Assembly: GCF_002939385.1 (NCBI RefSeq)
Contig: NZ_MULI01000034.1
Span: forward strand, 1-64,000
DNA: 64,000 nt
Origin: Streptomyces sp. MH60
GTDB lineage: Bacteria > Actinomycetota > Actinomycetes > Streptomycetales > Streptomycetaceae
Direction of reading: 5' to 3'
Numbering within the stretch: position 1 is the first letter of the stretch; each line of letters begins with the position of its first letter. Below the pieces are notes generated by a model, which was not told the origin of the DNA, made no database searches, and saw only the letters and a list, made by a program, of their open reading frames with translations. The translations under genes were made by a program, and so were the position numbers. Shown piece after piece: positions 52,026 through 61,282 of this stretch.

Positions 52026-55000
52026 CTAGCGGGCGTTGAAGTACTTCGCCTCCGGGTGGTGGATGACGATGGCGTCGGTGGACTGCTCGGGGTGGAGCTG
52101 GAACTCCTCGGACAGGTGGACGCCGATCCGCTCCGGTTCGAGGAGCGCGGCGATCTTCGCGCGGTCCTCCAGGTCGGGGCAGGCGCCGTAGCCGAGGGAG
52201 AAGCGGGCGCCCCGGTACTTCAGGGCGAACATGTCCTCCATCTCGGCCGGGTCCTCCCCGGCGAAGCCGAGTTCGGAGCGCACGCGCGCGTGCCAGTACT
52301 CGGCGAGGGCCTCGGCGAGCTGTACGGACAGGCCGTGCAGTTCCAGGTAGTCGCGGTAGGCGTTGGCCTCGAACATCCGGGCCGTCTCCTCGCCGATGCG
52401 GGAGCCGACGGTGACGACCTGGAAGCCGACCACGTCGGTCTCGCCGGACTCCTCCGGGCGGAAGAAGTCGGCCAGGCACAGCCGCCGGCCGCGGCGCTGG
52501 CGGGGGAAGGTGAAGCGGGTGCGTTCGTTGCCGTCGTCGTCCAGGACGATCAGGTCGTCGTCCTTGGAGACGCAGGGGAAGTAGCCGTAGACCACGGCCG
52601 CCTCCAGCAGGCTCTCCGTCTGGAGCCGGTCGAGCAGGCCGCGCAGCCGCGGGCGGCCCTCGGACTCGACCAGCTCCTCGTAGGAGGGTCCCTCGCCGGT
52701 GCGGGCCTCCTTGAGGCCCCACTGGCCCTTGAAGAGGGCGCCCTCGTCGAGCCAGGAGGCGTACTCCTTGAGCTGGATGCCCTTGACGACGCGGGTGCCG
52801 CGGAAGGGAGGCTCGGGGACCGGGTTGTCGGTGGCGACGTCGGAGCGGACGTGCCCCTCCTCGGGGCGCTCGTCGATCTCCACGGTGGCGGCCCGCACCC
52901 GGCGCTGCTTCAGCTCGGGCAGCTTGGCGCCGGGCACGCCGCGCTTGATGCCGATCAGCGCGTCCATCAGGCGCAGGCCCTCGAAGGCGTCGCGGGCGTA
53001 GCGGACCTCGCCGTCGTAGACCTCGTGGAGGTCCTGTTCGACGTAGGCCCTGGTGAGGGCCGCGCCGCCGAGGATGACCGGGTAGTCGGCGGCCAGCCCG
53101 CGCTGGTTGAGCTCCTCCAGGTTCTCCTTCATGATCACGGTGGACTTGACCAGGAGGCCGGACATGCCGATGACGTCGGCCCGGTGCTCGTCGGCGGCCT
53201 CCAGGATCGCGGAGACGGGCTGCTTGATGCCGAGGTTGACGACGGTGTAGCCGTTGTTGGACAGGATGATGTCGACGAGGTTCTTGCCGATGTCGTGGAC
53301 GTCGCCGCGGACGGTGGCCAGCACGATGGTGCCCTTGCCGTCGTCGTCGGTCTTCTCCATGTGCGGCTCCAGGTGGGCCACCGCGGTCTTCATGACCTCG
53401 GCGGACTGGAGCACGAACGGCAGCTGCATCTGGCCGGAGCCGAACAGTTCGCCGACGACCTTCATGCCGTCGAGCAGGGTCTCGTTGACGATGTCGAGCG
53501 CCGGACGCTCCTGGAGGGCCTCGTCGAGGTCCTGCTCCAGGCCGTTCTTCTCGCCGTCGATGATGCGGCGCTTGAGGCGCTCCTCCAGCGGGAGGGCGGC
53601 CAGTTCCTCGGCCTTGGAGGCCCTGAGCGACTTGGCGGTGGCGCCCTCGAAGAGCTGCATCAGCTTCTGCAGGGGGTCGTAGCCCTCGCGGCGGCGGTCG
53701 TAGATCAGGTCGAGGGCGGTGGTGACCTGCTCCTCGTCGAAGCGGGCGATCGGCAGGATCTTGCTCGCGTGCACGATGGCCGAGTCCAGGCCCGCCTTGA
53801 CGCACTCGTCGAGGAAGACGGAGTTGAGCAGGATGCGGGCGGCCGGGTTGAGGCCGAAGGAGATGTTCGACAGGCCGAGGGTGGTCTGCACGTCCGGGTG
53901 GCGCCGCTTCAGCTCGCGGATGCCCTCGATGGTGGCCAGGCCGTCCTTGCGGGACTCCTCCTGACCGGTGCAGATGGTGAAGGTCAGGCAGTCGACGAGG
54001 ATGTCGGACTCGTGGATGCCCCAGTTGCCGGTGAGGTCGTCGATCAGCCGTTCGGCGATCTCGACCTTCTTCTCGGCGGTGCGGGCCTGCCCCTCCTCGT
54101 CGATGGTGAGCGCGATCAGCGCGGCGCCGTGTTCCCGGGCCAGCGTGGTGACGCGCGCGAAGCGGGACTCGGGTCCCGCCCCGTCCTCGTAGTTGACCGA
54201 GTTGATCACCGCGCGGCCGCCGAGCTTCTCCAGACCGGCCCGGACGACCTCGACCTCGGTGGAGTCCAGCACGATCGGCAGCGTGGAGGCGGTGGCGAAC
54301 CGGCCGGCCAGCTCCTCCATGTCGGCGACGCCGTCCCGGCCGACGTAGTCGACGCACAGGTCGAGCATGTGCGCGCCTTCGCGGATCTGGTCGCGGGCCA
54401 TCTCGACGCAGTCGTCCCAGCGGCCGTCCAGCATGGCCTCGCGGAACTTTTTCGACCCGTTGGCGTTGGTGCGCTCGCCGATGGCCAGGTAGGAGGTGTC
54501 CTGGCGGAAGGGCACGGTCTGGTAGAGCGAGGCGGCTCCGGGCTCGGGGCGCGGGTCGCGTGCGGTGGGGGCGGTGTCCCGGACCCGCTCGACGACCTGG
54601 CGCAGGTGCTCGGGGGTGGTGCCGCAGCAGCCGCCGACCAGGGACAGGCCGTACTCGCGGACGAAGGTCTCGTGTGCGTCGGCCAGCTCGGGCGCGGTCA
54701 GCGGGTAGTGGGCGCCGTCCTTGCCCAGGACGGGCAGACCGGCGTTGGGCATGCAGGTCAGCGGGATGCGGGAGTGCCGGGCGAGGTAGCGCAGGTGCTC
54801 GCTCATCTCGGCGGGGCCGGTGGCGCAGTTCAGGCCGATCATGTCGATGCCGAGCGGTTCCAGCGCGGTGAGCGCGGCGCCGATCTCGGAGCCGAGCAGC
54901 ATGGTGCCGGTGGTCTCGACGGTGACGGACACGATGAGCGGCAGGTCGAGGCCCAGGGCGTCCAGGGCGCGCCGGGCGCCGAGCACCGAGGCCTTGGTCT

Positions 55001-55538
55001 GGAGCAGGTCCTGCGTGGTCTCCACGAGCAGGGCGTCGGCGCCCCCGGCGACCAGGCCCTCGGCGTTGCGCTGGTAGGCGTCGCGCAGGACGGTGTACGG
55101 GGCGTGGCCGAGGGTGGGGAGCTTGGTGCCGGGGCCCATGGAGCCCAGCACCCAGCGCTGCCGGCCGTCCCGGGCGGCGAAGTCGTCGGCGACCTCGCGG
55201 GCGACGCGTGCGCCGGCCTCGGACAGCTCGTGGACGCGTTCGGGGATGTCGTACTCGCCGAGGGCGGAGTGGTTGGCGCCGAAGGTGTTGGTCTCGACGC
55301 AGTCGACGCCGACCGCGAAGTACTCCTCGTGCACCGAGCGGACGATGTCGGGCCGGGTGAGGTTCAGGACCTCGTTGCACCCCTCCAGCTGCTGGAAGTC
55401 GTCCAGCGTGGGGTTCTGTGCCTGGAGCATGGTGCCCATGGCGCCGTCGGCGACCACCACGCGGGTGGCGAGGGCCTCTCGGAGGGCGGACACGCGGGTG
55501 CGGGTGTCGGCGGGCGGGGTGGATGGCGACGAGGCCAT
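52026..55538 (-). CDS. metH: cobalamin-dependent methionine synthase MetH
   Basis: The 1170-residue enzyme has four modules in order. These are the homocysteine domain (about 20-320, VETNTFGAN and zinc site GGCCGTTPEHL), the methyltetrahydrofolate/pterin domain (about 345-610, IGERTNANGSKKF), the cobalamin domain (about 640-870, with DVHDIGKN carrying the cobalt-ligand His) and a C-terminal AdoMet activation domain (about 900-1165, CLADFFRPEESG, RFSLGYGACPD). ATG 55538 has GGGAG at 8 bases. The 5' region contains a 25-bp tandem repeat. No cobalamin riboswitch was recognised upstream. It makes methionine from homocysteine. Confidence 0.96.
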   Translation of the reverse strand: MASSPSTPPADTRTRVSALREALATRVVVADGAMGTMLQAQNPTLDDFQQLEGCNEVLNLTRPDIVRSVHEEYFAVGVDCVETNTFGANHSALGEYDIPERVHELSEAGARVAREVADDFAARDGRQRWVLGSMGPGTKLPTLGHAPYTVLRDAYQRNAEGLVAGGADALLVETTQDLLQTKASVLGARRALDALGLDLPLIVSVTVETTGTMLLGSEIGAALTALEPLGIDMIGLNCATGPAEMSEHLRYLARHSRIPLTCMPNAGLPVLGKDGAHYPLTAPELADAHETFVREYGLSLVGGCCGTTPEHLRQVVERVRDTAPTARDPRPEPGAASLYQTVPFRQDTSYLAIGERTNANGSKKFREAMLDGRWDDCVEMARDQIREGAHMLDLCVDYVGRDGVADMEELAGRFATASTLPIVLDSTEVEVVRAGLEKLGGRAVINSVNYEDGAGPESRFARVTTLAREHGAALIALTIDEEGQARTAEKKVEIAERLIDDLTGNWGIHESDILVDCLTFTICTGQEESRKDGLATIEGIRELKRRHPDVQTTLGLSNISFGLNPAARILLNSVFLDECVKAGLDSAIVHASKILPIARFDEEQVTTALDLIYDRRREGYDPLQKLMQLFEGATAKSLRASKAEELAALPLEERLKRRIIDGEKNGLEQDLDEALQERPALDIVNETLLDGMKVVGELFGSGQMQLPFVLQSAEVMKTAVAHLEPHMEKTDDDGKGTIVLATVRGDVHDIGKNLVDIILSNNGYTVVNLGIKQPVSAILEAADEHRADVIGMSGLLVKSTVIMKENLEELNQRGLAADYPVILGGAALTRAYVEQDLHEVYDGEVRYARDAFEGLRLMDALIGIKRGVPGAKLPELKQRRVRAATVEIDERPEEGHVRSDVATDNPVPEPPFRGTRVVKGIQLKEYASWLDEGALFKGQWGLKEARTGEGPSYEELVESEGRPRLRGLLDRLQTESLLEAAVVYGYFPCVSKDDDLIVLDDDGNERTRFTFPRQRRGRRLCLADFFRPEESGETDVVGFQVVTVGSRIGEETARMFEANAYRDYLELHGLSVQLAEALAEYWHARVRSELGFAGEDPAEMEDMFALKYRGARFSLGYGACPDLEDRAKIAALLEPERIGVHLSEEFQLHPEQSTDAIVIHHPEAKYFNAR

Positions 55539-55781
55539 GAAGGGGCTCCCTAGGGTGCGACGGCTGTCGGCTTTGCGTGTGCCCGGTGCCGTCCGCCGTG
55601 GACGCCCCGGGAGAACGCACGCCGCCAGGGTAGCCGGGACCGGGGGCCGATGGTCGGGGCGTCCACGAGACGGACGAGGATGGCGGCGCGAAGAGCCGCC
55701 GAACGGATGAGCTGGCCCGCCCGGAACACCCCCGCGACGGCGGTGGCCCGCGCGGCACAGCCGTCCGTACACCTGTCCGGT

Positions 55782-55831
55782 GCACGGGTCCGGTCGCGGG
55801 CCCGGTGCACGCGTCCGGTCGCGGGCCCGGT
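55782..55831. repeat. 25-bp tandem direct repeat (two copies)
   Basis: Two adjacent 25-base units, 55782-55806 and 55807-55831, differ at one base. Each contains GTCCGGTCGCGGGCCCGGTG. They lie about 245-295 bases upstream of metH, possibly in its leader. A partial third copy (GTCCGGTGCAC) precedes them. Confidence 0.8.
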
Positions 55832-55916
55832 GCGGACGTCCGTGGTCACCGTGAGGTGGCCGAAGTGCAACAGTTGCCCGCCGACCATTAGCGGGAGGTC
55901 GGCATCGACCGGTAGT

Positions 55917-55933
55917 GTTCGGCATTGCCGAAC
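55917..55933. promoter_or_regulatory. GylR operator 1 (upstream of gylR)
   Basis: Perfect 17-base palindrome GTTCGGCATTGCCGAAC, 53-69 bases before the gylR start. A 15/17 match recurs before glpF. Shared sites before the regulator and its operon indicate autoregulation by GylR. Confidence 0.7.
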
Positions 55934-55985
55934 GACGTCAGCGACGCCGAGGTCGGCAGTCGAAGGGGACGGAGGCAGTACGTCG

Positions 55986-56750
55986 ATGGCACGGAACATC
56001 CAGTCGCTCGAGCGGGCGGCCGCGATGCTGCGCCTGCTCGCGGGCGGCGAGCGGCGGCTCGGCCTGTCGGACATCGCCTCGTCGCTGGGTCTGGCCAAAG
56101 GCACCGCGCACGGCATTCTGCGCACCCTCCAGCAGGAGGGCTTCGTCGAACAGGACGACGCCTCGGGGCGCTATCAGCTGGGCGCCGAGCTGCTGCGCCT
56201 GGGCACGACCTACCTGGACGTGCACGAACTGCGGGCCCGTGCCCTGGTGTGGACGGACGACCTGGCCCGCTCCAGCGGCGAGAGCGTCCACCTCGGGGTC
56301 CTGCACCAGCGGGGCGTTCTGATTGTGCACCACGTCTTCCGGCCCGACGACAGCCGGCAGGTCCTGGAGATCGGGGCCATGCAGCCGCTGCACTCCACGG
56401 CGCTGGGCAAGGTGCTGTCGGCGTACGACCCGGTCGCGCACAGCGAGGCGCTGGAGGCCGACCGCGAGGCGTTCACGGACCGCACCGTCTGCGAGCCGGA
56501 CGGCTTCGAGCACGTCCTGGACATCACCCGCGCGCGCGGGTACGCCGCCGACGTCGAGGAGACCTGGGAGGGCATCGCCTCCGTCGCCGCCCCCATCCAC
56601 GACCGCAGGCGCATGCCGGTCGGCGCGGTCGGCATCACGGGGGCCGTGGAACGGCTGTGCCGGGAGGGCGAGCTGCGGCCCGAGCTGGTCGCGGCGGTAC
56701 GGGACTGCGCCCGCGCGGTGTCGCGCGATCTGGGCGCCGGGCGGTTCTAG
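55986..56750 (+). CDS. gylR: GylR, IclR-family regulator of the glycerol operon
   Basis: The 254-residue IclR protein has an N-terminal winged helix (SLERAAAMLRLLAGGERRLGLSDIASSLGLAKGTAHGILRTLQQEGF) and a C-terminal effector domain (VHLGVLHQRGVLIVHHV, GAMQPLHSTALGKVLSA, SVAAPIHDRRRMPVGAVGITG). In S. coelicolor GylR represses its own gene and the gylCABX glycerol operon; the same order here (gylR then glpF, glpK, glpD) supports the name. ATG 55986 follows GGAGG at about 10 bases. Palindromic sites lie upstream of it and before glpF. Confidence 0.93.
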   Translation: MARNIQSLERAAAMLRLLAGGERRLGLSDIASSLGLAKGTAHGILRTLQQEGFVEQDDASGRYQLGAELLRLGTTYLDVHELRARALVWTDDLARSSGESVHLGVLHQRGVLIVHHVFRPDDSRQVLEIGAMQPLHSTALGKVLSAYDPVAHSEALEADREAFTDRTVCEPDGFEHVLDITRARGYAADVEETWEGIASVAAPIHDRRRMPVGAVGITGAVERLCREGELRPELVAAVRDCARAVSRDLGAGRF

Positions 56751-56826
56751 GGGCGCGCGAGCAGGCGCGCACACGCGCAGGGGCCGGGGCACCGACGGTG
56801 TTCCGGCCCTCGGCGTTCCCGCGGAT

Positions 56827-56846
56827 GCCATCCCCGCGGGGATGGC
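56827..56846. terminator. hairpin after gylR
   Basis: A 20-base perfect palindrome (GCCATCCCC-GC-GGGGATGGC) 77 bases after the gylR stop could terminate the gylR transcript or act as a regulatory stem. Confidence 0.45.
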
Positions 56847-56941
56847 CGGAGAGCGATAACCCGCGACGATCAATAACGATCGTGCTTTCGATAACACAGC
56901 TCTTGACGCACGCGTGGCGCCGAACGAGACTCGCGTCCATC

Positions 56942-56958
56942 GGTCGGCATTGTCGAAC
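56942..56958 (+). promoter_or_regulatory. GylR operator 2 (upstream of glpF)
   Basis: GGTCGGCATTGTCGAAC matches the perfect palindrome before gylR at 15 of 17 positions. It lies about 130 bases before the glpF start. Confidence 0.65.
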
Positions 56959-57088
56959 ACCTACCGGCAATACGCGTTAGAGTGGGACAGTGCCAAGGGC
57001 CGCCATCGCTCTCATACCGAGGGCGCCGGAACACCCGGAGGGACCCGGGGGTTCGGCTTCCCCTGGACGAAGGACAAAGGAGTCGCGG

Positions 57089-57883
57089 GTGTCCAGCTCC
57101 GACATCTTCATCGGCGAGACCATCGGTACCGCCATACTCATCCTGCTCGGCGGCGGCGTGTGTGCCGCCGTGACGCTCAAGGCCTCCAAGGCGCGCAACG
57201 CCGGCTGGGTCGCCATCACCCTCGGGTGGGGCTTCGCCGTCATGACGGCGGCCTACATATCGGGGCCGCTCTCCGGAGCCCACCTGAACCCGGCCGTGAC
57301 GATCGGTATCGCGATCAAGGACGGCGACTGGAGCAACACGCCGACCTACTTCGCCGGACAGATCCTCGGCGCCATGATCGGCGCGGTGCTGGTCTGGATC
57401 ACCTACTACGGCCAGTTCCAGGCCCACCTCACCGACCGGGAGATCGTCGGCGGTCCCGGCGCGCAGGACACGACGGCCAAGTCCGTCGAGGCGCAGGAGA
57501 AGGGCGCCGGCCCCGTCCTGGGCGTCTTCTCCACCGGTCCGGAGATCCGGCACACGGTCCAGAACCTCGCCACCGAGATCATCGGCACCTTCGTCCTGCT
57601 CCTCGCCATCCTCACCCAGGGCCTCAACGACGAGGGCAACGGCCTCGGCATCCTGGGCGCCCTGATCACCGGGTTCGTGGTGGTCTCCATCGGCCTGTCG
57701 CTCGGCGGCCCGACGGGCTACGCGATCAACCCGGTCCGCGACCTCGGCCCGCGCATCGTGCACGCCCTGCTGCCGCTGCCCAACAAGGGCGGCTCCGACT
57801 GGTCCTACGCCTGGATCCCGGTCGTCGGTCCGCTGATCGGCGGTGCGATCGCCGGAGGTGTCTACAACGTCGCGTTCGCCTGA
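57089..57883 (+). CDS. glpF: glycerol uptake facilitator GlpF (MIP family)
   Basis: The 264-residue aquaglyceroporin has six helices and the two half-helix motifs: [10 protein letters not shown] (canonical NPA) and [13 protein letters not shown] (NPV instead of NPA, with the glycerol-type Asp after Arg). GTG 57089 has AAAGGAG 7 bases upstream. It is the first gene of the glycerol operon glpF-glpK-glpD (gylC in older S. coelicolor nomenclature). Expected induction by glycerol through GylR. Confidence 0.94.
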   Translation: MSSSDIFIGETIGTAILILLGGGVCAAVTLKASKARNAGWVAITLGWGFAVMTAAYISGPLSGAHLNPAVTIGIAIKDGDWSNTPTYFAGQILGAMIGAVLVWITYYGQFQAHLTDREIVGGPGAQDTTAKSVEAQEKGAGPVLGVFSTGPEIRHTVQNLATEIIGTFVLLLAILTQGLNDEGNGLGILGALITGFVVVSIGLSLGGPTGYAINPVRDLGPRIVHALLPLPNKGGSDWSYAWIPVVGPLIGGAIAGGVYNVAFA

Positions 57884-57967
57884 GCGGGCCCCCGCTCGGC
57901 GATCATCGAGCCGCAGACCACGCGCCGTACGCACCGGCCACCCACCACGGAACCCCAGGAGCACACA

Positions 57968-59506
57968 GTGACCGACGCCCACACCGCAGGGCCCTTCATC
58001 GCCGCCATCGACCAGGGCACGACCTCCTCGCGCTGCATCGTCTTCGACCGCGACGGGCGCATCGTCTCCGTCGACCAGAAGGAGCACGAGCAGATCTTCC
58101 CCAAGCCGGGCTGGGTCGAGCACGACGCCACCGAGATCTGGACCAACGTCCAGGAGGTCGTCGCCGGAGCCGTCGAGAAGGCCGGCATCACCCGCGACGA
58201 CATCAAGGCCATCGGCATCACCAACCAGCGCGAGACCACCCTCGTCTGGGACAAGAACACCGGTGAGCCCGTCCACAACGCCATCGTCTGGCAGGACACC
58301 CGCACCGACGCCCTGTGCAGGGAACTCGGCCGCAACGTCGGCCAGGACCGCTTCCGCCGCGAGACCGGCCTTCCCCTGGCCTCCTACTTCGCCGGTCCCA
58401 AGGCCCGCTGGCTGCTCGACAACGTCGACGGCCTGCGCGAACGCGCCGAGGCGGGCGACCTGCTCTTCGGCACCATGGACACCTGGGTCATCTGGAACCT
58501 CACCGGCGGTGTGAACGGCGGCAAGCACGTCACCGACGTCACCAACGCCTCGCGCACCATGCTGATGAACCTGCACACCATGGCGTGGGACGAGAAGATC
58601 GCCGAGTCGATCGGCGTGCCGATGCGGATGCTCCCGGAGATCCGCTCCTCCGCCGAGGTGTACGGCGAGATCAAGGGCGGCCGCCTCGGCGAACTGCTCG
58701 GCGGCATCCCGGTCGCCTCCGCGCTCGGCGACCAGCAGGCGGCCCTGTTCGGCCAGACCTGCTTCTCCGAGGGCGAGACCAAGTCGACGTACGGCACCGG
58801 CACCTTCATGGTGATGAACACCGGTGACAAGCTCATCAACTCCTACTCGGGCCTGCTGACCACCGTCGGCTACAAGATCGGCGACCAGGACACGGTCTAC
58901 GCCCTGGAGGGCTCGATCGCCGTCACCGGTTCGCTGGTGCAGTGGATGCGCGACCAGATGGGCCTGATCTCCACCGCCGCCGAGATCGAGACCCTCGCGA
59001 TGCAGGTCGAGGACAACGGCGGCGCCTACTTCGTGCCGGCCTTCTCCGGCCTGTTCGCCCCGTACTGGCGCTCCGACGCCCGCGGTGTGATCGCCGGCCT
59101 GACCCGTTACGTCACCAAGGCGCACCTCGCGCGCGCCGTCCTGGAGGCCACCGCCTGGCAGACCCGTGAGATCGCGGACGCCATGACGAAGGACTCCGGT
59201 GTGGAGCTGACCGCCCTCAAGGTCGACGGCGGCATGACCTCCAACAACCTGCTGATGCAGACCCTCGCCGACTTCGTGGACGCCCCCGTGGTGCGCCCGA
59301 TGGTCGCCGAGACCACCTGCCTCGGCGCCGCCTACGCCGCCGGTCTCGCCGTCGGCTTCTGGAACAGCACCGACGACCTGCGCGCCAACTGGCGGCGGGC
59401 CGCCGAGTGGACCCCCCGCATGGACGCGGACATCCGCGACCGTGAGTACAAGAGCTGGCTCAAGGCCGTCGAGCGGACCATGGGCTGGCTCGAGGACGAG
59501 GAGTAA
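57968..59506 (+). CDS. glpK: glycerol kinase GlpK (GylA)
   Basis: The 512-residue FGGY kinase begins [24 protein letters not shown] and has [44 protein letters not shown] and [12 protein letters not shown]. It phosphorylates glycerol to sn-glycerol 3-phosphate. The GTG start has AGGAG 7 bases upstream; glpF ends 84 bases before it, and glpD starts 8 bases after its stop. The length is normal. Confidence 0.96.
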   Translation: MTDAHTAGPFIAAIDQGTTSSRCIVFDRDGRIVSVDQKEHEQIFPKPGWVEHDATEIWTNVQEVVAGAVEKAGITRDDIKAIGITNQRETTLVWDKNTGEPVHNAIVWQDTRTDALCRELGRNVGQDRFRRETGLPLASYFAGPKARWLLDNVDGLRERAEAGDLLFGTMDTWVIWNLTGGVNGGKHVTDVTNASRTMLMNLHTMAWDEKIAESIGVPMRMLPEIRSSAEVYGEIKGGRLGELLGGIPVASALGDQQAALFGQTCFSEGETKSTYGTGTFMVMNTGDKLINSYSGLLTTVGYKIGDQDTVYALEGSIAVTGSLVQWMRDQMGLISTAAEIETLAMQVEDNGGAYFVPAFSGLFAPYWRSDARGVIAGLTRYVTKAHLARAVLEATAWQTREIADAMTKDSGVELTALKVDGGMTSNNLLMQTLADFVDAPVVRPMVAETTCLGAAYAAGLAVGFWNSTDDLRANWRRAAEWTPRMDADIRDREYKSWLKAVERTMGWLEDEE

Positions 59507-59514
59507 GAACCGTC

Positions 59515-61131
59515 ATGACCACCCAGTCCACCCTGCAGTCCGTGCCTGCCCTGGGGACGCACCCGGCCTCCGGCTCCAACCCGAGCCGGGCCGAGACCCG
59601 GGAGCAGCTTTCCAAGGCGTCGTACGACCTTCTCGTGATCGGCGGCGGCATCCTGGGCATCTCCACCGCCTGGCACGCCGCGCAGTCCGGCCTCAGGGTG
59701 GCCGTGGTCGACGCCGGCGACTTCGCCGGCGCCACCTCCTCCGCCTCCTCCAAGCTGCTCCACGGCGGCCTGCGCTACCTGCAGACCGGCGCGGTGAAGC
59801 TGGTGGCGGAGAACCACTTCGAACGCCGTGCGGTCTCCCGCCAGGTGGCCCCCCACCTGGCGAACCCGCTCACCTTCTACCTCCCCGTGTACAAGGGCGG
59901 GCCGCACGGCGCGGCGAAGCTCGGGGCCGGCGTCTTCGCGTACTCGGCGCTGTCCGCCTTCGGCGACGGCGTCGGCCACCTGCTCTCCCCGGCCAAGGCC
60001 GCGCAGGACGTGCCGGAGCTGCGCACCGACAACCTCAAGGCCGTGGCCGTGTACGGCGACGACCAGATGAACGACGCGCGCATGGCCCTGATGACCGTCC
60101 GCGCGGCGGTCGAGTCCGGCGCCGTGGTCCTCAACCACGCCGAGGTCACCGGACTGCGCTTCACCAACGGCCGGGTGACCGGCGCCGAGCTGAAGGACCG
60201 GCTCTCGGGCGACGAGTTCGGGGTGAACGCCCGTCTGGTGCTCAACGCCACCGGCCCCTGGGTCGACCACCTGCGCCGCATGGAGGACCCCGCCGCGGCG
60301 CCGTCGATCCGTCTCTCCAAGGGCGCGCACTTGGTGCTCAAGCGCACCGCGCCCTGGAAGGCGGCGCTGGCCACCCCGATCGACAAGTACCGGATCACCT
60401 TCGCCCTCCCCTGGGAGGACATGCTGCTGCTCGGCACCACCGACGAGGAGTTCGAGGGCGACCCCGCGGACGTCGCGGTCAACGACAAGGACATAGCCCA
60501 GATCCTCGACGAGGCCGCGTTCTCCATCCGCGACCAGCAGCTCGACCGGGACCTCATCACGTACTCCTTCGCGGGGCTCCGCGTGCTGCCGGGCGGTCCC
60601 GGCGACACCGCGAAGGCCAAGCGCGAGACGGTCGTCACCGAGGGCCGGGGCGGCATGCTGTCCGTCGCGGGCGGCAAGTGGACCACCTTCCGCCACATCG
60701 GCCGTACGGTGATGAAGAAGCTGGAGGCGCTGCCGGGCCACCCGCTGGGCGACGACTTCGAGCCGATCGCGTCGCTGCCGAAGAAGCTGCCGCTGCCCGG
60801 CGTCGCCAACCCGCGCGCGGTCGCCCACCGGCTGCTCGTGGACGGCTCGGCGCCCGGCCCGCGCATGGCGGCGGACACCGCCAGGCACCTGGCCACGCAC
60901 TACGGCTCGCTCGCCTTCGACATCGCCCGGCTCGCCAACGAGAGCCCGGAGCTGGCGCAGCGGGTCCACCCGGACGCCCCCGAGATCTGGGCGCAGGTCG
61001 TGTGGGCCCGGGACAACGAGTGGGCCGAGACGGCGGACGACGTGCTGCGCCGCCGTACGACGCTGACGATCCGCGGCCTGGCCACGGACGACGTCCGCGC
61101 GCAGGTCCAGGACGTGCTCGACAAGAAGTAG
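59515..61131 (+). CDS. glpD: glycerol-3-phosphate dehydrogenase GlpD (GylB, FAD-dependent)
   Basis: The 538-residue flavoprotein has the FAD-binding LLVIGGGILGISTAWHAAQSG motif, SSASSKLLHGGLRYLQ and VAGGKWTTFRHIGRTVMKKL. A C-terminal helical domain follows (about residues 400-538). It oxidises glycerol 3-phosphate to dihydroxyacetone phosphate at the membrane. It starts 8 bases after glpK. A perfect 12-bp hairpin 45 bases after the stop ends the operon. Confidence 0.95.
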   Translation: MTTQSTLQSVPALGTHPASGSNPSRAETREQLSKASYDLLVIGGGILGISTAWHAAQSGLRVAVVDAGDFAGATSSASSKLLHGGLRYLQTGAVKLVAENHFERRAVSRQVAPHLANPLTFYLPVYKGGPHGAAKLGAGVFAYSALSAFGDGVGHLLSPAKAAQDVPELRTDNLKAVAVYGDDQMNDARMALMTVRAAVESGAVVLNHAEVTGLRFTNGRVTGAELKDRLSGDEFGVNARLVLNATGPWVDHLRRMEDPAAAPSIRLSKGAHLVLKRTAPWKAALATPIDKYRITFALPWEDMLLLGTTDEEFEGDPADVAVNDKDIAQILDEAAFSIRDQQLDRDLITYSFAGLRVLPGGPGDTAKAKRETVVTEGRGGMLSVAGGKWTTFRHIGRTVMKKLEALPGHPLGDDFEPIASLPKKLPLPGVANPRAVAHRLLVDGSAPGPRMAADTARHLATHYGSLAFDIARLANESPELAQRVHPDAPEIWAQVVWARDNEWAETADDVLRRRTTLTIRGLATDDVRAQVQDVLDKK

Positions 61132-61175
61132 GGCCCGCGCTTCGGCGCCGTGCCGCGGGTGTCCGGACCCCGGAG

Positions 61176-61204
61176 ACGGGGCAGTGATCCGTTCACTGCC
61201 CCGT
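61176..61204. terminator. hairpin terminator after glpD
   Basis: Perfect 12-bp stem ACGGGGCAGTGA / TCACTGCCCCGT with a 5-base loop ends the glpFKD operon. Confidence 0.8.
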
Positions 61205-61282
61205 GCAAGGGGGCTGCGGGCGGCCCCTCGACACGCCGTAAGGTTGGGGGGTACGCGAGGGCACGTCGGAAGGAGGCGCTGG

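Larger units (their letters stand above)
55539..55985. promoter_or_regulatory. divergent metH / gylR control region
   Basis: This 447-base region holds the metH leader with a 25-bp tandem repeat (55782-55831), and the gylR promoter with a 17-bp palindrome (55917-55933). No additional gene is convincing. I looked for a cobalamin-riboswitch B12 box on the metH strand and did not see one. Confidence 0.55.
56751..57088. promoter_or_regulatory. glpF promoter region
   Basis: This 338-base gap between gylR and glpF holds a hairpin (56827-56846), an inverted repeat ACGATC-N6-GATCGT (56866-56883), two CGATAAC copies (56854 and 56889) and a GylR-like site (56942-56958). It is AT-richer than surrounding genes, as expected for a promoter. 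Confidence 0.6.

Noticed and set aside
51996-55553. 1185-codon plus-strand frame opposite metH
   Set aside because: Antisense shadow of the methionine synthase gene, with no recognisable domain.
55539-55985. Cobalamin riboswitch upstream of metH
   Set aside because: I searched the leader strand by eye for the conserved B12 box and found no match; the repeats present do not resemble it. A covariance-model search would be decisive.
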